Part shown: positions 14,863-17,684 of the stretch, piece after piece | Numbering within the stretch: position 1 is the first letter of the stretch | Layout of the letters: each line of letters starts with the position of its first letter | From: GCA-002282575 sp964493995 | GTDB taxonomy: Bacteria > Pseudomonadota > Gammaproteobacteria > Thiomicrospirales > Thiomicrospiraceae | NCBI GenBank assembly: GCA_964493995.1 | Contig: CAZBQD010000042.1 | Location: 1-17,684 of the forward strand | Length of the DNA stretch: 17,684 nucleotides | Direction of reading: 5' to 3' | The notes under the pieces: model-generated | Told to the model about the DNA's origin: nothing | Databases searched by the model: none | The model's input: only the letters and a program-made list of their open reading frames with translations | Position numbers and translations under genes: made by a program

Positions 14863-15591
14863 TTAAAACCCATAAACCAGCGTGATGGCTGTTAAGGTGT
14901 CTAAATTTTCACGATTATCCAACACCTTAGAGTTATGTTTTAAGGTATAACTGAGCTTTAACGCTAAAGATTCCGTCATATTAACTTTAATTCCACTGGT
15001 AGACTCACTATGCACATTACGATCACCTGTATTAACTAACAAATCTTGAGCAAAACTAACCTGCTTATTCAACGGGTAACGCATTTTAAGCGCTGAACGC
15101 AAAATCGGATTGGCATGTTCTGGCTGGTTTTGTAATTTATCCACTTGATAACCTGCACCCAACTCTAGATTCAAAACCTCGGTTTTAGGCTGCCAGAAAC
15201 GGCGACCAATACCCGCTGTCAGATTGGTCTGATAGTCATAACCACTGAATAAATCGCGATCATAACGCAAATTACCAAAGCCATAGTAAACTTCAGAAAA
15301 GGTTCGTGATGCTTGACCATCGAGTAAATAGCGTTCGCGCGTACTCACGCCCTCATTTTGAGCAGAAACTGCATTCAGCGTTAAGTTATGTTCCCAATCG
15401 GCCAACACATAGGTCAAACCTAATTTGGCATTCAAACTACTCGTGTTACTGTTGCCAGCCGTGCTGTTGTAACCCAACTCGCCTTCTCCGCTAAAATCGC
15501 CGTCAGGGTTGGTTTCTGCACTCACCAAGGGCGAACAGATGAGACTCAATACACATAAAGACATTGTGTAAGCTTTGCACATGCGGATCAT
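14863..15591 (-). CDS. DUF481 family outer-membrane beta-barrel protein (YdiY-like)
   Basis: A 242-residue exported protein. A signal peptide (MIRMCKAYTMSLCVLSLICS and on to cleavage after VSA, residue 25) is followed by alternating amphipathic strands rich in Asn, Tyr and Thr and a C-terminal aromatic residue (ITLVYGF), the hallmark of an outer-membrane barrel. Family marks include GELGYNSTAGNSNTSSLNAK near the N-terminus of the mature part, the typical salt-induced/YdiY opening. The function of DUF481 proteins is unknown; E. coli YdiY is described as acid-inducible. The frame is open from GTG 15612, but the ATG at 15591 fits the signal peptide and has GAG/AAG about eight bases upstream. It lies in a minus-strand run, 51 bases after the PACE gene and four before nadE. 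Confidence 0.88.
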   Translation of the reverse strand: MIRMCKAYTMSLCVLSLICSPLVSAETNPDGDFSGEGELGYNSTAGNSNTSSLNAKLGLTYVLADWEHNLTLNAVSAQNEGVSTRERYLLDGQASRTFSEVYYGFGNLRYDRDLFSGYDYQTNLTAGIGRRFWQPKTEVLNLELGAGYQVDKLQNQPEHANPILRSALKMRYPLNKQVSFAQDLLVNTGDRNVHSESTSGIKVNMTESLALKLSYTLKHNSKVLDNRENLDTLTAITLVYGF

Positions 15592-15642
15592 TCTTACTTC
15601 TCGGTTATTCACAAATTGGTCTGCTATTATATGCGCGAAGCT

Positions 15643-16062
15643 CTATTTTGCCGACTCTGGCAAACCAAACACCCGATCGAATGCCCAAGTAAAGGCAATC
15701 GAGTAAATGAAAAACACCAACAATAAACTGGCATCGGTGATCAATGCTACCCACCAACTAACCGATAACCACCAAGCAATCAGGGGCACAAAAAACAGTG
15801 CCAAACCACCTTCAAAACCCACGCCATGCGCTAAACGACGTTGCCAGCTACGCCCTTTAACCGACTGTTTTCTTTCCCATGCCTCAAAGCCAGAATTAAA
15901 CAGGTAATTCCACGCCACCGCAATCGTGGACATAGCCACCGACAACCAAAAACTGGATGCAACATCGTGATCGAACACCCAGACAATAATGGGCGTGACG
16001 ACAATCACCGCCCCTGTTTCATACAGCAATGCCTGCAAGAGCTTACGTTGGGTAATAGTCAT
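15643..16062 (-). CDS. PACE family efflux transporter (AceI-like)
   Basis: A 139-residue inner-membrane protein with four predicted helices arranged as two bacterial transmembrane pair repeats. Repeat 1 runs from LLQALLYETGAVIVVTPIIV to WNYLFNSGFEAWERK. Repeat 2 runs from RLAHGVGFEGGLALFFVPLI to AFTWAFDRVFG. The Glu in the first helix is at position 15, the same number as the essential Glu15 of Acinetobacter AceI, and the second repeat has Glu84. PACE proteins export biocides such as chlorhexidine and, for some members, short diamines such as cadaverine and putrescine, using the proton gradient. Its ATG overlaps the Nudix stop by four bases (ATGA), so the two are translationally coupled. Substrate not predictable. 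Family sure. Confidence 0.92.
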   Translation of the reverse strand: MTITQRKLLQALLYETGAVIVVTPIIVWVFDHDVASSFWLSVAMSTIAVAWNYLFNSGFEAWERKQSVKGRSWQRRLAHGVGFEGGLALFFVPLIAWWLSVSWWVALITDASLLLVFFIYSIAFTWAFDRVFGLPESAK

Positions 16063-16556
16063 GAAGCCTGAGCAACCAACTCACTCGCCGCTTTCACCAT
16101 GTCGGCATGGTCAAAAGCCAAGGCTACTTCGCCATTCAACACTGATGATAAAGTAAACCAACGTGCCTCGGCGGCATCATCACCAGCCTGTACTTCGGGC
16201 ATAGCCTGAGCACAATATAAAAACGCCTGCGTCACCACCCGCTGATCGCCTTCCGCACGCGGATCTCGCCCCCAAGCGTCATAGGTCGCAATCAGTTGCA
16301 ATTCCGTTTCAGCAACGGCCACACCCGTTTCTTCTCGTAACTCCCGTTGTGCTGCCCGCACATGGCTTTCGGCAAAGACAAAAACCTCACCCGCGGGCGT
16401 CAAACTGTTGACAAAACCGCCGGGTAACGCCCAACAATCCTTAAATGGCTCGTGTTTACGTCGAATGAGCAACAGCTTGCGTTGCGCTCCTTCCTCGCTA
16501 ATCACGACGATATCGGAGGTAAAATTATCGCCCAGATGCCACAATGCCATCATCAA
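16059..16556 (-). CDS. Nudix hydrolase with an enlarged Nudix box
   Basis: A 165-residue Nudix pyrophosphohydrolase, likely acting on a nucleoside diphosphate derivative. WALPGGFV (42-49) opens the Nudix box and RAAQRELREETGV (67-79) closes it with the metal-binding RELxEE. Between Gly47 and Arg71 there are 24 positions, whereas the classic G-x5-E-x7-RE box has 14, so about ten residues (around SLTPAGEVFVF) are inserted. Glu63 keeps the expected eight-residue distance to Arg71. YDAWGRDPR and RVVTQAFLY after the box recall ADP-ribose/NAD-type hydrolases, but the substrate is uncertain. It starts at ATG 16556 six bases after the nfsB stop (two further ATGs follow directly) and overlaps PACE by four bases. 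Its place between nfsB and nadE is consistent with a nicotinamide-nucleotide role. Confidence 0.88.
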   Translation of the reverse strand: MMMALWHLGDNFTSDIVVISEEGAQRKLLLIRRKHEPFKDCWALPGGFVNSLTPAGEVFVFAESHVRAAQRELREETGVAVAETELQLIATYDAWGRDPRAEGDQRVVTQAFLYCAQAMPEVQAGDDAAEARWFTLSSVLNGEVALAFDHADMVKAASELVAQAS

Positions 16557-16562
16557 CGACCA

Positions 16563-17219
16563 TTAAATCCGAGTGATCACTTGTTCGGCAGGAAAACGTG
16601 ATTTAGGCAATTTCGCATTCGCATCTGTTTCGCTACGATAACCCAAAGCCACCACCACCGTGCTGCTCAGCCCTTTATCACGCAAACCCAAGGCTTCGTC
16701 TAACAAAGCGTTATCAAATCCCTCGATTGGGCAAGCATCAATTCCCATCGCCGCCACACCTAACAGCAGCGTTCCCAAGGCTAAATAAACTTGTTTATCT
16801 GCCCAATGTTGTAAATCTCGATATTGAAAGCGGTGCAAATTAAGAAAGAATGAACGACCTTTGTAAGTTGCTAATTTTGCCGCCTCATTGGCAATGCGTC
16901 CATCGACATCCTCTTGATCAATCACGCGCTGTAAATGCTCGCCATTCAGTTCCATACGTGTACACAAGACCACCACATGCGATGCATTCAGTACCTTAGG
17001 CGCATTGCTGGCATAAGCCCCTGTTGTACCTTGTGCCACCAACGCCTTACCCGCTTCTGTACCGGCAATGACAAAATGCCACGGCTGCGAGTTAATCGAC
17101 GATGGCGCAAGTCTGAGTAAGGTTTCGATTTCTGCCATTTGTGCATCGCTAATGCGTTTGCTCGCATCGAATGCCTTGGTTGTATAGCGTTGTTGTGCTG
17201 CGGTTAAAATAGGGTGCAT
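16563..17219 (-). CDS. nfsB: Oxygen-insensitive NAD(P)H nitroreductase
   Basis: A 218-residue FMN flavoprotein closely resembling E. coli NfsB (217 residues) from end to end: RYTTKAFDASKRIS, LRLAPSSINSQPWHFVIA, LNASHVVVLCT, VDGRIANEAAK, KGRSFF, LGVAAMGIDACPIEGFD and KLPKSRFP. It reduces nitroaromatics, quinones and related compounds by two-electron steps with NAD(P)H. The PSSxNSQPW segment is the FMN and substrate site. ATG at 17219 has a strong AAGGAG six bases upstream. It is the first gene of the minus-strand set that runs through Nudix, PACE, DUF481, nadE and VF530, and its promoter shares the 137-bp gap with the divergent hipB operators. The combination with a PACE exporter suggests a detoxification theme. 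Confidence 0.95.
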   Translation of the reverse strand: MHPILTAAQQRYTTKAFDASKRISDAQMAEIETLLRLAPSSINSQPWHFVIAGTEAGKALVAQGTTGAYASNAPKVLNASHVVVLCTRMELNGEHLQRVIDQEDVDGRIANEAAKLATYKGRSFFLNLHRFQYRDLQHWADKQVYLALGTLLLGVAAMGIDACPIEGFDNALLDEALGLRDKGLSSTVVVALGYRSETDANAKLPKSRFPAEQVITRI

Positions 17220-17272
17220 TAAAGACTCCTTGAGTGTCTGCTTATTTTATACTGAACACAAGAAAAAAACTA

Positions 17273-17331
17273 TAGATACAATAATATCTATTTATTGACA
17301 TATTTAGCACAAATAGATATAATAATATCCA
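17273..17331 (+). promoter_or_regulatory. Consensus promoter with two operators upstream of hipB
   Basis: A perfect sigma70 promoter, TTGACA (17295-17300), 17-bp spacer, TATAAT (17318-17323), points toward hipB. Two related dyads flank it. Operator 1 (17273-17290) is a perfect TAGATA-N6-TATCTA just upstream of the -35. Operator 2 (17314-17331) is TAGATA-N6-TATCCA and contains the -10 box. Their starts are 41 bases apart, close to four helical turns. This fits autorepression by the HTH protein encoded downstream, possibly with cooperative binding or looping. The same sites could affect nfsB in the other direction. The hipB ATG is about 25 bases after the expected transcription start. Confidence 0.7.
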
Positions 17332-17356
17332 ATTTTCTGACTTGAGATGAATAACC

Positions 17357-17638
17357 ATGCCACCCTATCTCTCGCTCCTTTCGGTTGCCGATCTACAAGA
17401 GGCTTTTGCACGCCACCTGCGCCATCAGCGCCAGCAATTAAAACTGTCACGCGAAGCGCTGTCTATCAAAAGTAGTGTACCCGCTGCCACCATTAAAAAG
17501 TTCGAGCTGACAGGACAAATTTCCTTACGTCAATTATTGTTATTATGGCAATCGCTCGACCGTTTAGAACGTCTAGAAGCGGTTTGTCATGCCCCAAAAA
17601 CGCCACCCAAAAGCATTGATGAGGTACTTAATCGATGA
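17357..17638 (+). CDS. HipB-like antitoxin, XRE/HTH DNA-binding protein
   Basis: A 93-residue helix-turn-helix protein. The Cro/C1-type HTH spans about residues 18-65 (LRHQRQQLKLSREALSIKSS, then VPAATIKKFELTGQISLRQLL). The F-E-x-T-G-x-I-S-L pattern and the Pro-rich tail ending SIDEVLNR are typical of HTH partners of HipA-family kinase toxins. It is expected to neutralise the toxin and repress the operon. ATG at 17357 has only a weak Shine-Dalgarno. Its TGA overlaps the start of the next frame as ATGA (17635-17638), the classic coupled antitoxin-toxin arrangement. The strong promoter with paired dyads upstream supports autoregulation. Whether it is a true HipB depends on the truncated gene beyond the window. 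Confidence 0.8.
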   Translation: MPPYLSLLSVADLQEAFARHLRHQRQQLKLSREALSIKSSVPAATIKKFELTGQISLRQLLLLWQSLDRLERLEAVCHAPKTPPKSIDEVLNR

Positions 17639-17684
17639 AGCCAACGTTAGCCAATCAACACCTCAGCGTGTGGCGCACCTTCAG
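17635..17684 (+). CDS. Start of a downstream gene, probably HipA-family toxin kinase (partial)
   Basis: An open frame starts at ATG 17635, overlapping the antitoxin stop by four bases, and runs to the window edge as MKPTLANQHLSVWRTFQ. That is too short for recognition by sequence. The call rests on position: HipB-like genes with this overlap are normally followed by hipA. A short stretch of the LxVW type is compatible with the first beta-strand of HipA proteins but is not diagnostic. Confidence 0.5.
   Translation, partial: MKPTLANQHLSVWRTF

Noticed and set aside
17220..17272. Promoter for nfsB with TATAAA near 17250
   Set aside because: The -10-like box is present on the minus strand but no acceptable -35 lies 16-18 bases upstream, so I do not list it as a feature.

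Overview
The window looks like chromosomal DNA of a gammaproteobacterium. PgsA, UvrC, NfsB, the small VF530-type protein and the PACE transporter all read as gammaproteobacterial forms. A periplasmic DsrE-family protein is compatible with a sulfur-oxidising lineage such as Thiotrichales, but this is only a guess. No rRNA, tRNA or CRISPR array was seen.

Layout. (1) 1-3060 looks accessory. The left edge holds the 5' end of a type I restriction hsdR gene that loses its family pattern after about 47 codons, possibly because it is interrupted. Next come a possible membrane-gene remnant, an Old Yellow Enzyme with a clear terminator, and an AAA/DUF4143 ATPase with a recognisable promoter and a perfect 9-bp dyad at its predicted transcription start. 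(2) 3127-11918 has pgsA and uvrC on the minus strand. These two are adjacent in many gammaproteobacteria, but here about 6.4 kb separates them. That block holds a DsrE-family/HugZ-like pair (minus) and a divergent five-gene exporter operon (plus): TetR regulator, HlyD adaptor, FtsX/DevC-type permease, MacB/DevA-type ATPase and TolC-like outer-membrane lipoprotein. A 60-98 bp control region with overlapping dyads lies between the two transcripts. The exporter ends exactly at the uvrC stop codon, with the two stops sharing TTAA. (3) 12003-12950 is a membrane-anchored S49 peptidase with its own terminator. (4) 12994-17219 is a tightly packed minus-strand set read in the order nfsB, Nudix hydrolase, PACE efflux protein, DUF481 outer-membrane protein, nadE, VF530-type protein. 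Several members touch NAD(P)H chemistry. (5) 17273-17684 is the start of a HipBA-like toxin-antitoxin module, with a consensus sigma70 promoter and two TAGATA-N6-TATCTA-type operators.

The best candidates for something new are the TetR-controlled exporter with its divergent DsrE/HugZ partners inserted between uvrC and pgsA, and the two promoter/operator arrangements upstream of the DUF4143 ATPase and hipB.
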